Origin: Solirubrobacterales bacterium
GTDB taxonomy: Bacteria > Actinomycetota > Thermoleophilia > Solirubrobacterales > 70-9
Length of the DNA stretch: 33,877 nt
Assembly (NCBI GenBank): GCA_021323175.1
Contig: JAJTCK010000032.1
Span: 1-33,877 of the forward strand
Direction: 5' to 3'
Shown one piece after another: positions 24,474-33,018 of this stretch. Position 1 is the stretch's first letter; each line of letters begins with the position of its first letter. Position numbers and translations under genes: made by a program. The notes below the pieces were generated by a model. The model was not told where the DNA came from, did no database searches, and was given only the letters and a program-made list of their open reading frames with translations.

Positions 24474-26551
24474 CGGTTCATGACCTCCTTCGCGGCCTCG
24501 GCCACCCTGTCTGGGGTGAACCCGAACTTCGTCTGCACGTCCTTCAGTGGAGCAGAGGTGCCGAACGTTTGCATGCCGATCGACTTCCCATTCGCCCCGA
24601 CCCACCGGTCCCAACCGAGCGTCGAGCCCTCCTCGACGGAGACCCGTGCCGTGACGAAGGGTGGCAGCACCTCGTCCTTGTAGGCGTCGTCCTGGCGGTC
24701 GAACAGCTCCCAGCAGGGCAGGCTGACCACGCGCGAGGCGACGCCGTCGGAGATCAGGGACTCGTGGGCCTCGACGGCGATCGCGACCTCGCTGCCGGTG
24801 GCGATCAGGATCACGTCCGGGCTGCCTTCCGAGTCAGCCAGCACGTAGCCGCCGCGCCGCAGCCCCTCGGCCGTGGCGTATCTGCCGCGGTCGAGGATCG
24901 GGACGTCCTGGCGGGTCAGGACCAGGGCCACCGGCTGATGGTGGCGGTCCATCGCCGCGCGCCACGCCTCGGCGGTCTCGTTGGCGTCGCAGGGCCGGAT
25001 CACGTCGAGCGCGGGGATCGCTCGGAGCGAGGCGAGCTGCTCGACCGGCTGGTGCGTCGGGCCGTCTTCGCCCAGCCCGATGGAGTCGTGGGTGAAGAGG
25101 TGGATCACCGGCAGCTCCATCAGGGCCGACAGCCTGATCGCCGGACGCGCGTAGTCCGAGAACGTCAGGTAGGTGGACCACAGCGGCCGCAGCTTCGACA
25201 GCGACATCCCGTTCGCGGCCGCGGCGGACTCGTGCTCGCGCACGCCGTAGTGGAACTGGCGGCCGGCTCGGCTGTCGGGCTCGAAGGGCTCCGCGCCGTC
25301 CAGCCCGACCGCGGTGGACCCGGTCAGATCGGCGGAGCCGGGAAGTAGCCAGGGCACCTTGGCGGCGACGGCGCTCTCGACCTTGTTGGAGGCCTTGCGG
25401 GTGGCGAGGCCCTTCTCGTCGGGATCGAACGTGGGGATGTCGGCGTCCCAGCCATCGGGAAGCTCGCGCCGCTGCATCGCCTCGATGTGCCGCGCGGCCT
25501 CGGGTTCGTCGGAGCGGTAGGCCTCGAACAGCCTCTCCCAGGCCCCGTTGAGCTCGGACCCGCGCTTGCCGATCCCCTCGGCGAAGTGCTCCATGACGCC
25601 GTCCGGGACCAGGAACTTGGCGTCCTCGGGCCAGTCGTAGACCCTCTTGGTCTCGCGAACCTCGTCCTCTCCGAGCGGCTCGCCGTGGGCCTCGGCGGTG
25701 TCCTGCTTGTTCGGCGAGCCGTAGCCGATGTGGGAGTCGAGGATGATCAGGGTCGGACGCTCGGACTCGGCCTTGAAGTCGTCGAATCCCCTGGAGATCG
25801 TGTCCAGGTCGTTCGCGTCCTCGACGCGCGTCACGTTCCAGCCGTAGCCCTCGAACCGCGCCTGCACGTCGTCCGAGTAGGTGATGGAGGTGTGGCCGTC
25901 GATCGTGATGTGGTTGTTGTCGTAGATCCAGCAGAGGTTGTGGAGCCCCTGGTGTCCCGCGAATGAGGCGGCCTCGTTGGAGACGCCCTCCATCAGGCAG
26001 CCGTCGCCGGGGATCGCGTAGACGTCGAACCCGAACAGCTCGGCGCCGGGCCGGTTGAAGTGAGCGGCCTGCCAGAACGAAGAAACCGCCATGCCCACGC
26101 TGGTCGCGATCCCCTGCCCCAGCGGGCCGGTGGTCGTCTCGACGCCCGAGGTCCAGCGGTACTCAGGGTGCCCGGGGCACTTGGAGTCGAGTTGACGGAA
26201 CCTCTTGATGTCGTCCAGGGCCACGGCCGGAGTCCCCTCGACCTCGTAGTCGGGGTCCACCGCTCTCACCTGCGCCAGGTACAGCAGCGAGTAGAGAAGC
26301 ATCGAGGCGTGTCCCGCCGAGAGGACGAATCGGTCTCGGTTGGGCCAGATCGGGTCAGCCGGGTCGAAGCGCAGATAGCGCTGCCACAGCACGTAGGCCA
26401 TCGGCGCGAGCGCCATCGGCGTCCCGGGATGGCCCGAGTTCGCCTTCTGGATCGCGTCCATCGACAGCGTCCGGATCGTGTTGATGCAGAGGAGGTCGAC
26501 GTCCGGCGCGTTCGTCGGGTTCTCTGGCGTCTTCTGGTCAGCCGGCGTCAC
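24470..26551 (-). CDS. tkt: Transketolase
   Basis: The product has 693 residues from GTG 26551. The thiamine diphosphate domain has ANSGHPGTPMALAPMAYVLW near the N-terminus, WTSGVETTTGPLGQGIATSVG and the GDG...N cofactor motif GDGCLMEGVSNEAA to WIYDNNHITIDG. The pyrimidine domain has GVREHESAAAANGMSLS and THDSIGLGEDGPTHQPVEQL. A C-terminal domain completes the standard length. It transfers two-carbon ketol units between sugar phosphates. It is the first gene of the tkt-tal-pgi operon and diverges from rpiA, with 35 bases between the chosen starts. That gap includes the small dyad CTAAG-G-CTTAG (26563-26573). No Shine-Dalgarno precedes the GTG, so leaderless initiation is possible. Confidence 0.97.
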   Translation of the reverse strand: MTPADQKTPENPTNAPDVDLLCINTIRTLSMDAIQKANSGHPGTPMALAPMAYVLWQRYLRFDPADPIWPNRDRFVLSAGHASMLLYSLLYLAQVRAVDPDYEVEGTPAVALDDIKRFRQLDSKCPGHPEYRWTSGVETTTGPLGQGIATSVGMAVSSFWQAAHFNRPGAELFGFDVYAIPGDGCLMEGVSNEAASFAGHQGLHNLCWIYDNNHITIDGHTSITYSDDVQARFEGYGWNVTRVEDANDLDTISRGFDDFKAESERPTLIILDSHIGYGSPNKQDTAEAHGEPLGEDEVRETKRVYDWPEDAKFLVPDGVMEHFAEGIGKRGSELNGAWERLFEAYRSDEPEAARHIEAMQRRELPDGWDADIPTFDPDEKGLATRKASNKVESAVAAKVPWLLPGSADLTGSTAVGLDGAEPFEPDSRAGRQFHYGVREHESAAAANGMSLSKLRPLWSTYLTFSDYARPAIRLSALMELPVIHLFTHDSIGLGEDGPTHQPVEQLASLRAIPALDVIRPCDANETAEAWRAAMDRHHQPVALVLTRQDVPILDRGRYATAEGLRRGGYVLADSEGSPDVILIATGSEVAIAVEAHESLISDGVASRVVSLPCWELFDRQDDAYKDEVLPPFVTARVSVEEGSTLGWDRWVGANGKSIGMQTFGTSAPLKDVQTKFGFTPDRVAEAAKEVMNR
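24483..24490 (-). promoter_or_regulatory. Strong ribosome binding site for tal
   Basis: AAGGAGGT on the minus strand lies 9 bases before the ATG at 24473, within the last codons of tkt. It settles the tal start at 24473 rather than an in-frame ATG 141 bases upstream. Confidence 0.8.
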
Positions 26552-26586
26552 GGGCGACGATGCTAAGGCTTAGATTGCGGCACGTC

Positions 26587-27246
26587 GTGAACGCATCGAA
26601 TCCGGACACCGAGAAAAAGCTCGCCGCCGAGGCCGCTGCGGCGCTGCTGGAGGAGGGTATGGCCGTGGGGCTCGGAACCGGCTCGACGGTGGCCCACCTG
26701 CTCCCGGCGATCGCGGCACGGGGGCTGATCGGGATCCGCTGCGTCGCCACCTCGGTCGCGACCGAGTCACAGGCGCGGGAGCTCGGGATTCCGGTGGAGG
26801 CCTTCGACTCGCTGGAGCGCCTGGACATGGCTATCGACGGGGCCGACCAGGTGTCCCGCGACCGCTGGCTGGTCAAGGGCGGCGGGGGCGCCCACACCCG
26901 CGAGAAGATCGTCGCGGCGTCGGCGGAGCGGTTCGTGGTGATCGCGGACTCCTCCAAGGCCGTCGACCGGATCGAGCCGCCGATCCCGCTCGAGCTGCAC
27001 GCGTTCGGCTTGGGCTCGACCCTCGTTCGGATCGGCTCGGAGGTCGGCGAGGTGAGCACCCGGCCGGACACACCGCCGAGCCCCGACGGCGGCGTGATCG
27101 CCGATTACCGTGGCGCGGTCGGAGACCCGGAGGCGCTCGCCGCAGCGCTCGCAGGCGTGCCGGGCGTGGTCGACCACGGGGTGTTCCCGGCGGCGATGGT
27201 CACCGACGTGCTGATCGGCCGAGGCGACTCGGTCGACCGTGCCTGA
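26587..27246 (+). CDS. rpiA: Ribose-5-phosphate isomerase A
   Basis: The product has 219 residues from GTG 26587 (VNASNPDTEKKLAAEAAAAL). An in-frame ATG at 26560 would add nine residues that do not look conserved. RpiA motifs are present: GMAVGLGTGSTVAHLLPAIA (phosphate loop), LDMAIDGADQV, LVKGGGGAHTREKIVAASA with the catalytic Asp/Lys region, and FVVIADSSKAVD. It interconverts ribose 5-phosphate and ribulose 5-phosphate, linking the oxidative and non-oxidative branches. It diverges from tkt, and its 3' end overlaps the methyltransferase-protease gene by eight bases, so that gene is probably co-translated. Confidence 0.95.
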   Translation: MNASNPDTEKKLAAEAAAALLEEGMAVGLGTGSTVAHLLPAIAARGLIGIRCVATSVATESQARELGIPVEAFDSLERLDMAIDGADQVSRDRWLVKGGGGAHTREKIVAASAERFVVIADSSKAVDRIEPPIPLELHAFGLGSTLVRIGSEVGEVSTRPDTPPSPDGGVIADYRGAVGDPEALAAALAGVPGVVDHGVFPAAMVTDVLIGRGDSVDRA

Positions 27247-28843
27247 GCGCGCCTCCGGCCCCGCGAGCACCCGCCCACCCGGCGCGTTGCGCCATCTGGC
27301 GGCCATCATGGCCCTCCCCGCGATGGCGATCCTCGCTGTCCCCCTGGCGATCTGCCTGGCTGGGCGGGTCGAGCCGGGCTGGGGGCTGTCCCGCGTCGCG
27401 GCGGCGGCCGTGACGATCCTGGGCGCGGCCCTGGTGGCCGTGGGCCTGATGCTGGTCGCCCGGACGATCGCGCTGTTCGCAAGGGTGGGCCAGGGCACGC
27501 TCGCTCCGTGGGACCAGACCCGCAGGCTGGTGGCCAACGGCCCCTACCGGCGCGTGCGCAACCCCATGATCAGCGGCGTGTTCACGGTGCTGACCGGTGA
27601 GACTCTGATGCTGGGCGTCCCCGAGATGGCGCTCTGGACCGCGGGTTTCGGGATGGTCAACGCGATCTACATCCCGCTCGTCGAGGAGCCTAGGCTGGTC
27701 AAGAGGTTCGGAGCCGACTACTTGGACTACAAGCGACACGTGCCCCGCTGGATCCCAAGGCGAATGCCCTGGTCCGCCGGGCTCTGGGGGACCCTCTGCG
27801 CGGCGCTGCTCTGGGCAGGCGCCCCGGCGCCGGCGGGCGCGGCTCCGGCGGACCAACAGGGGTCGAACGGCGGGCCTGTGGCGACGCAGCCCCTGTCGGG
27901 CGAAGACCGAGCGCTCTCGCACTGGACTCCTGAGCGGATGCGACGCGCCGCCCCGCTCGAGCCTCTCGAGGCGCCTGCGGACGTCACAGCCGCCGCCGGC
28001 TCGTCCACCACCTACGCGCAGCTGCCCGACCAGGAAATCAGCTCTGTCCGCGACACCCAGTACCCGGAGCGTATTCACGGCCGCCTGTTCGTGCGATTTG
28101 CCGGCAGCGACGCGAGCTGCTCCGCCACCGTCGTCACGTCGCGCGCGCGCAACGTGGTCCTGACCGCCGGCCACTGCGTGGTTGCGCCGACCGTGAACGG
28201 GCCGGTGTGGGCCACGGACGTCGTGTTCGCCCCCGCCTACCGCAACGGCGTCACACCGTTCGGGGTCTACCCGGCCACCGTGCTGCGGGCGCCGTCGCTG
28301 TGGAGCTTCGAGGCGTTCCTCGAGCTTGACATCGGAGCCGCGAACCTGGCCCCCGGACCGTGGGGGCAGATCGAGGACGCGCTCGGGTCGCGTGGGATCA
28401 GCTTCAACCGGCCCCCCTCGCGCTACAAGAAGAACAAGCTCAGCTTCTCTCTGTTCGGCTACCCGGCGCGGCCCGCCGCCTTCTACGACGGCGAGCGCCC
28501 GATCCTGTGCGTGAGCAAGTTCAAGGGCTTTGAGAAGTTCACCGGCTCACCCAATGCCGGCCCCTGCAACATGAAGGAGGGCTCGAGCGGTGGCGGCTGG
28601 GTCGTCGGCGGCGGCTTCATTAACTCGGTCACGAGCCACAACGCCTGCGGGGCCGACCGCGAATGCGCACTGATCTCCGGGACCTATCTCGGGAACACGG
28701 CGTTCTCCCTGTGGAAGCAGGCCGGGGGCGGCCTCTCCAAGGGAAAGCAGAGGAAGCTGATGCGCTGCAAGAAGAAGCCGAAGGGGGACAAGCGCGCACA
28801 CTGCATCTTCAAGGCCGAGAGGTTCAAGGGGACCCAGCTCTAG
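27239..28843 (+). CDS. Fusion: ICMT/PEMT-like membrane methyltransferase plus trypsin-like serine protease
   Basis: One uninterrupted 534-residue frame starts at GTG 27239, inside the rpiA 3' end. Residues about 20-172 form an isoprenylcysteine carboxyl methyltransferase/PEMT-like membrane domain: hydrophobic helices, then RRLVANGPYRRVRNPMISGV, EEPRLVKRFGADYLDYKRH and VPRWIPRR, which correspond to the SAM-binding GPYryvRNP...FG.eY..Y...VPR..P core. Directly after comes MPWSAGLWGTLCAALLWAGA then PAPAGAAPADQQ (176-207), which looks like a complete signal peptide with an AxA cleavage site. Residues about 250-510 are an S1-type protease with His312 (LTAGHCVV), Asp364 (ELDIGAANL) and Ser450 (EGSSGGGW). 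Triad residues and cysteine pairs are present, so an active extracytoplasmic protease is plausible. An internal start at ATG 27764 (AAGG five bases before) could produce the protease alone. Confidence 0.85.
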   Translation: MPERASGPASTRPPGALRHLAAIMALPAMAILAVPLAICLAGRVEPGWGLSRVAAAAVTILGAALVAVGLMLVARTIALFARVGQGTLAPWDQTRRLVANGPYRRVRNPMISGVFTVLTGETLMLGVPEMALWTAGFGMVNAIYIPLVEEPRLVKRFGADYLDYKRHVPRWIPRRMPWSAGLWGTLCAALLWAGAPAPAGAAPADQQGSNGGPVATQPLSGEDRALSHWTPERMRRAAPLEPLEAPADVTAAAGSSTTYAQLPDQEISSVRDTQYPERIHGRLFVRFAGSDASCSATVVTSRARNVVLTAGHCVVAPTVNGPVWATDVVFAPAYRNGVTPFGVYPATVLRAPSLWSFEAFLELDIGAANLAPGPWGQIEDALGSRGISFNRPPSRYKKNKLSFSLFGYPARPAAFYDGERPILCVSKFKGFEKFTGSPNAGPCNMKEGSSGGGWVVGGGFINSVTSHNACGADRECALISGTYLGNTAFSLWKQAGGGLSKGKQRKLMRCKKKPKGDKRAHCIFKAERFKGTQL

Positions 28844-29291
28844 GCCTTTCAGCGAGGCCCTTATCGGCGATCTCCCGGCGCGCTCCATCGCGCTTCTCGA
28901 GAGCCTCTATCCCGAGGGCCCGCTTCACGCCCGGCGCCCGCTCGAACTCGACGTCGCGGTAGTCGACGACCTCGACGTGGTTTCCCCACGGATCGAGGAA
29001 GGCGAGGCCGCCGGGAAGGGAGGGCGCCGACCGCAGGCGCTCACGCTCGACGGCCGCCCTGACGGCCTCGCGATCGTCCACCACGAGGCCGAGGTGACGG
29101 CCCTCGTCGGGCGGCTGGGTGCGCCCCGCCTGGAGGGCCAGGAACTGGTCCCCCATGTCGATGAACGCCATCCGGCCGCCCTCCGCGGTGCCACGCAGCT
29201 CGAATTCGAACAGCCGCCCGTACAGGGCAAGAGCCTCGTCGACGTCGTCCACCTCGAGCGCGACATGGTTGATGCCCACCAGCTTCGCCAT
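28824..29291 (-). CDS. VOC superfamily (glyoxalase/dioxygenase-like) protein
   Basis: The product has 155 residues. It begins MAKLVGINHVALEVDDVDEA, the first beta-alpha-beta-beta-beta module with a possible metal-binding His in INHVAL. The second module is in RHLGLVVDDREAVRAAVERE and FLDPWGNHVEVVDYRD, whose HVEVVD Glu is the usual second-half metal ligand. Such proteins isomerise, cleave or bind small molecules; the substrate here is unknown. It follows pgl by nine bases, so it is the third gene of gnd-pgl-VOC. Its last 20 bases overlap the 3' end of the convergent protease gene. The C-terminal tail after about residue 118 is extra to the core fold. Confidence 0.88.
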   Translation of the reverse strand: MAKLVGINHVALEVDDVDEALALYGRLFEFELRGTAEGGRMAFIDMGDQFLALQAGRTQPPDEGRHLGLVVDDREAVRAAVERERLRSAPSLPGGLAFLDPWGNHVEVVDYRDVEFERAPGVKRALGIEALEKRDGARREIADKGLAERPRAGSP

Positions 29292-29300
29292 CGTCCAAGC

Positions 29301-29978
29301 CTACGCCGCAGCAGCCGCGCGGTCGGCGAGGATCAGCGACTCCCCGCCAGGTTCGACCCGGCCGGCCGGGATCGATGGATCCAAACTCAGCAGCTTCTCG
29401 AGAGGGTCACGCTTTTCCTCGCCGGTGACCACCCAGAGCAGCCGGCGCGCCCGCCGCAACCCGGGATAGCTCAACGTCATCCGGCGTGTGCCCTGGTACT
29501 CCCGCGCGGTGACGGCCACACGCCTGTCGGTCACGGCGAGGACCGGGTCGCCGGGCACCAGCGAGGCCGTATGGCCGTCAGGGCCGAGGCCGAGGTGGAT
29601 CAGGTCGAGAGCCTCGGGCAGCGACTCGGAGTAGCGCGCGGCTCCCGCCTCGGGGTCCTCGTCGTCCACCGGCATCGGGCGCAGCGATCCCTGCGCGCCG
29701 ATGGAGAGCGCCGCGATCAGATGGGTCAGGTTGCGCTGCCCGGAGCCGGCCGGCGCGATCCGCTCGTCGGCCTGGAAGATCTGGGTCTTCTGCCAGGGCA
29801 CCTCCTGCTCCTCGATCTGCCCGTACATGGCCCACGGGGTGCGACCGCCGCTGGCCGCCATGGCGAAACGCCCGTTTGCGGACACCGAGTCGCGGGCGGC
29901 CTCGGCGATCAGCTCGGCGCCGCGCCGAGCGACAGCGTCTGCGTCCTCCAGGACCTGGAGGTCATGGCCCTGCGCCAC
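29301..29978 (-). CDS. pgl: 6-phosphogluconolactonase
   Basis: The product has 225 residues from GTG 29978, five bases after the gnd stop; no ATG is available. It is of the DevB/Pgl type. Signatures are the N-terminal ALIDxAA-like helix (RRGAELIAEAARDS), FAMAASGGRTPWAMYGQIEE, the catalytic region QIFQADERIAPAGSGQRNLT, LDLIHLGLGPDGHTASLVPG and the C-terminal TLSYPGLRRARRLLWVVTGE. It hydrolyses 6-phosphogluconolactone to 6-phosphogluconate between the zwf and gnd steps. It sits in the gnd-pgl-VOC operon, and zwf is divergent from gnd, so the three oxidative-branch enzymes are grouped. Confidence 0.93.
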   Translation of the reverse strand: MAQGHDLQVLEDADAVARRGAELIAEAARDSVSANGRFAMAASGGRTPWAMYGQIEEQEVPWQKTQIFQADERIAPAGSGQRNLTHLIAALSIGAQGSLRPMPVDDEDPEAGAARYSESLPEALDLIHLGLGPDGHTASLVPGDPVLAVTDRRVAVTAREYQGTRRMTLSYPGLRRARRLLWVVTGEEKRDPLEKLLSLDPSIPAGRVEPGGESLILADRAAAAA

Positions 29979-29983
29979 AGCGT

Positions 29984-31012
29984 CTATGACGAGCCCTCGG
30001 GTTTCTCTTCGTGGCCACCGAACTCGTTGCGCATGGCCGAGAGGGCGCGGTCGGCGAAGTCGCCGAGGTCTCGCGAGGAGAAGCGCTCGTACAACGCGGC
30101 CGTCAGCACCGGCGCCGGGACCCCCTCCTCGATCGCGGCCATCGAGGTCCAGCGGCCCTCGCCGGAGTCCGAGACGCGGCCGCCGAATCCGTCGAGCGTG
30201 GGCGACTTCTGGAGAGCCGAGGCGGTCAGGTCGAGCAGCCACGACGCGATCACGCTGCCGCGGCGCCAGACCTCGGCGACCTCGGCCAGGTTGATCTCAT
30301 ACCGGTAGTGCTCCGGGTTCTCCAAAGGGGCTGTCTCGGCGTCGGCCTCGCGCTGCTCCATCCCCGCGTCGGCGCCCTTGATGATGTTGAGGCCCTCCGC
30401 GTAGGCGGCCATCAGCCCGTACTCGATCCCGTTGTGGACCATCTTCACGTAGTGGCCGGCGCCCGAGGGTCCGCAGTGGTAGTAGCCCTGCTCCGCGGGA
30501 GACGGGTCCCCCGCCCGGCCGGGGGTGCGCTCGATCTCGCCGAGGCCCGGAGCGACCGAGGCGAAGATCGGGTCGAGCCGCTCGACGGCCGCGTCCGGTC
30601 CGCCGATCATCAGGCAGAAGCCCCGGTCGAGGCCCCAGACTCCGCCACTCGTGCCGCAGTCGATGTAGTCGATGCCGCGCTCGGCGAACTCGGCGGAGCG
30701 GCGGATGTCGTCGTGATAGTGGGAGTTGCCGCCGTCGATGATCGCGTCGCCCGCAGACAGCGCGTCAGCGACCTCGTGGACCGTCTTTTCCGTGATCTCA
30801 CCCGCGGGCACCATCACCCACACCGAGCGCGGGGCGTCGAGCTTGCTCGCGAGGTCGTCGAGCGACTCGGCGCCGACGCCCCCCTCGCCGGCAAGGGCTT
30901 TGATCGCATCCGTGTTGATGTCGTAGACGACGCACTCGTGCCCGTCGCGCATGAGCCGGCGGACGATGTTTGCGCCCATCCGTCCCAGGCCGACCATCCC
31001 AAGCTGTGCCAT
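29984..31012 (-). CDS. gnd: 6-phosphogluconate dehydrogenase, short (decarboxylating) type
   Basis: The product has 342 residues, the short GntZ/YqeC-like form rather than the 470-residue classical enzyme. The Rossmann start is MAQLGMVGLGRMGANIVRRL. Beta-strand 2 ends VVYDINTDAIKAL, with Asp where NADP-dependent enzymes have Asn-Arg, which points to NAD. Substrate motifs are IIDGGNSHYHDDIRR, YIDCGTSGGVWGLDRGFCLM, the catalytic-lysine helix GHYVKMVHNGIEYGLM and NLAEVAEVWRRGSVI. It oxidatively decarboxylates 6-phosphogluconate to ribulose 5-phosphate. It heads the minus-strand gnd-pgl-VOC operon. The 67-base gap to the divergent zwf must hold both promoters. A GGAGGGAG site precedes its ATG. 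Confidence 0.95.
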   Translation of the reverse strand: MAQLGMVGLGRMGANIVRRLMRDGHECVVYDINTDAIKALAGEGGVGAESLDDLASKLDAPRSVWVMVPAGEITEKTVHEVADALSAGDAIIDGGNSHYHDDIRRSAEFAERGIDYIDCGTSGGVWGLDRGFCLMIGGPDAAVERLDPIFASVAPGLGEIERTPGRAGDPSPAEQGYYHCGPSGAGHYVKMVHNGIEYGLMAAYAEGLNIIKGADAGMEQREADAETAPLENPEHYRYEINLAEVAEVWRRGSVIASWLLDLTASALQKSPTLDGFGGRVSDSGEGRWTSMAAIEEGVPAPVLTAALYERFSSRDLGDFADRALSAMRNEFGGHEEKPEGSS

Positions 31013-31079
31013 CCGTTGTCTCCCTCCTCCGAGTGCCGAGTCGCGGGCATCCTAAGGGCGAGGCTCCCCAGCCGATACC

Positions 31080-32528
31080 GTGCCGCGAGTGGCGACCCCC
31101 GCGGGAGGCAAGGAAACCGGTCCGAAGGCCGATGCGCTCGTGATCTTCGGGATCAGCGGCGACCTGGCGCGCAAGATGACCTACGACGCGCTGTACGAGC
31201 TCGAGCTGCACGGGACGCTGAAGGTGCCGGTCATCGGGGTGGCGAAGGACGACCTCGACGGAGAGCAGCTCGTCAAGCGCATGCGCGAGTCCTGCGTGGC
31301 GGCGGAGAAGGACCTGGACGAGTCCGTGTTCGAGCGGCTGAGCGAGCGCGTCAGCTACGTCCGGGGCGACTACAAGGACCCCAAGACCTTCCAGGCGCTG
31401 ACCGAGAAGCTCGACGGCTGCGAGCACCCCGTGTTCTACCTCGAGACCCCGCCGTCGCTGTTCGCGCCGGTGGTCGAGGGCCTGGCGGCGGCCGATCTGA
31501 CGAAGGGCGCCCGGGTGGTGATCGAGAAACCATTCGGCCACGATCTGCAGTCGGCCAAAGCGCTCAACGCCGAGCTCTCGAAGCACCTGGCCGAGCCACA
31601 GATCTACAGGATCGACCACTTCCTGGGCAAGGAGCCGGTCATGGACATCCTGTACCTGCGATTCGCGAACACGCTCCTGGAGCCGATCTGGAACCGCCGC
31701 TACGTGAACTCGGTGCAGATCACGATGGCCGAGGACTTCGGGGTGGAGGACCGAGGGAACTTCTATGACCCGGTCGGGGCGCTGCGGGACGTCGTCCAGA
31801 ACCATCTGCTTCAGCTGCTGGCCCTGATCGCCATGGAGCCGCCGACCGGCGGCTCGGACCCCGACCCCGTCAGGGACAAGAAGATGGACCTGTTTCGCGC
31901 GATCCCGGCCGCCGACCCCCAGCGGTCCGTGCGCGGGCAATACGAGGGCTATCAGGACGTCGAGGGCGTCGCGCACGGCTCAAAGACCGAGACGTTCATC
32001 GCCTTGCGGCTGTTCGTCGAGAGCTGGCGCTGGGCGGGCGTCCCCTTCTTCATCCGCGCAGGCAAGTGCCTGGAGGCGAAGGCGACCGAGCTGCGGGTCG
32101 TGTTGAACAGCCCGCCGCCGATCGGGATCGCCGGCAGCGCCATCCCCAAGGCGGACGAGATCGTGATCCGGATCGACCCGCACGGCGGCGCCTGCATCCT
32201 GGTGGAGGCCAAGCAGCCGGGCAAGGAGACGCTGCGCCAGGTCGACCTGGAGCTGCTGTTCGAGGAGGAGCTGGGTGACCAGCCGGGCCCCTACGAGCGG
32301 CTGCTGGGCGACGCCCTCCTCGGCAACCCGGAGCACTTCGCTCGCGAGGACATGGTCGAGGAAACCTGGCGGATCGTGCAGCCGCTGATCGACGACCCGC
32401 CGGAGGTCGAGACCTACAAGCCGGGCGGCTGGGGGCCGGAGGGATCCTCTCACCTGCTGACCGGCTACGGAGGCTGGCGGCGCCCCTGGCTGCCCAGCGA
32501 GGAGCCCTACGGGCCGGTCGGCCCGTAG
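31080..32528 (+). CDS. zwf: Glucose-6-phosphate dehydrogenase
   Basis: The product has 482 residues from GTG 31080. The coenzyme loop is [15 protein letters not shown] (residues 24-30 GISGDLA). The conserved EKPFGHDL segment and the substrate/catalytic motif [11 protein letters not shown] (Asp179, His180, Lys184) are intact, as is the later [18 protein letters not shown]. It catalyses the first, committing step of the oxidative pentose phosphate pathway with NADP or NAD. It is divergent from gnd. No opcA, the usual allosteric partner in many cyanobacteria and actinobacteria, is adjacent. The next gene is a cyclophilin 31 bases downstream. Confidence 0.97.
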   Translation: MPRVATPAGGKETGPKADALVIFGISGDLARKMTYDALYELELHGTLKVPVIGVAKDDLDGEQLVKRMRESCVAAEKDLDESVFERLSERVSYVRGDYKDPKTFQALTEKLDGCEHPVFYLETPPSLFAPVVEGLAAADLTKGARVVIEKPFGHDLQSAKALNAELSKHLAEPQIYRIDHFLGKEPVMDILYLRFANTLLEPIWNRRYVNSVQITMAEDFGVEDRGNFYDPVGALRDVVQNHLLQLLALIAMEPPTGGSDPDPVRDKKMDLFRAIPAADPQRSVRGQYEGYQDVEGVAHGSKTETFIALRLFVESWRWAGVPFFIRAGKCLEAKATELRVVLNSPPPIGIAGSAIPKADEIVIRIDPHGGACILVEAKQPGKETLRQVDLELLFEEELGDQPGPYERLLGDALLGNPEHFAREDMVEETWRIVQPLIDDPPEVETYKPGGWGPEGSSHLLTGYGGWRRPWLPSEEPYGPVGP

Positions 32529-32559
32529 GCCGCCACAGCGCCGCTAGAGTTGCAGCCCC

Positions 32560-33018
32560 ATGTCCAGCGCGATCCTGCACACGAACGCCGGGCCGATCAC
32601 CGTCGGATTCTTCGACGATGACGCCCCCAAGACCGTCGAGAACTTCCGCAAGCTCGCGGGCGACGGCTTCTACGACGGCCTCACCTTCCACCGGGTGATC
32701 CCCGACTTCATGGTCCAGGGCGGCTGCCCAGAGGGCACCGGCACAGGCGGGCCGGGATACACGTTCGAGGACGAGTTCAACGACCACAAGGTCATCCGTG
32801 GCGCGCTCGCGATGGCGAACTCGGGACCCGACACCAACGGGTCCCAGTTCTTCATCGTCACCACCCCGGCCGCCGATTGGCTCGACGGTAAGCACACCGT
32901 CTTCGGTGAGGTGACCGAGGGCATGGAGAACGTCGACGCCATCGAGAAGACCGACACCGGACCGGGCGACCGCCCCGTCGAGCCGCAGGTCATAGAGCGC
33001 GTCGAGCTATCGGACTGA
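32560..33018 (+). CDS. Cyclophilin-type peptidyl-prolyl cis-trans isomerase
   Basis: The product has 152 residues, a single cyclophilin domain without a signal peptide, so cytosolic. It opens [20 protein letters not shown]. The active-site segments are [20 protein letters not shown] (catalytic Arg, Phe, Met and Gln) and [18 protein letters not shown]. The proline-pocket loop [15 protein letters not shown] follows. The protein speeds proline isomerisation during folding. The length is typical of the short bacterial class. The stop (TGA 33016-33018) overlaps the CTG at 33015 that seems to begin the next gene. Confidence 0.96.
   Translation: MSSAILHTNAGPITVGFFDDDAPKTVENFRKLAGDGFYDGLTFHRVIPDFMVQGGCPEGTGTGGPGYTFEDEFNDHKVIRGALAMANSGPDTNGSQFFIVTTPAADWLDGKHTVFGEVTEGMENVDAIEKTDTGPGDRPVEPQVIERVELSD

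Noticed and set aside
26563-26573. CTAAGGCTTAG dyad between tkt and rpiA as an operator
   Set aside because: Five-base arms are expected by chance; the position in a divergent gap is suggestive but not enough for a feature of its own.
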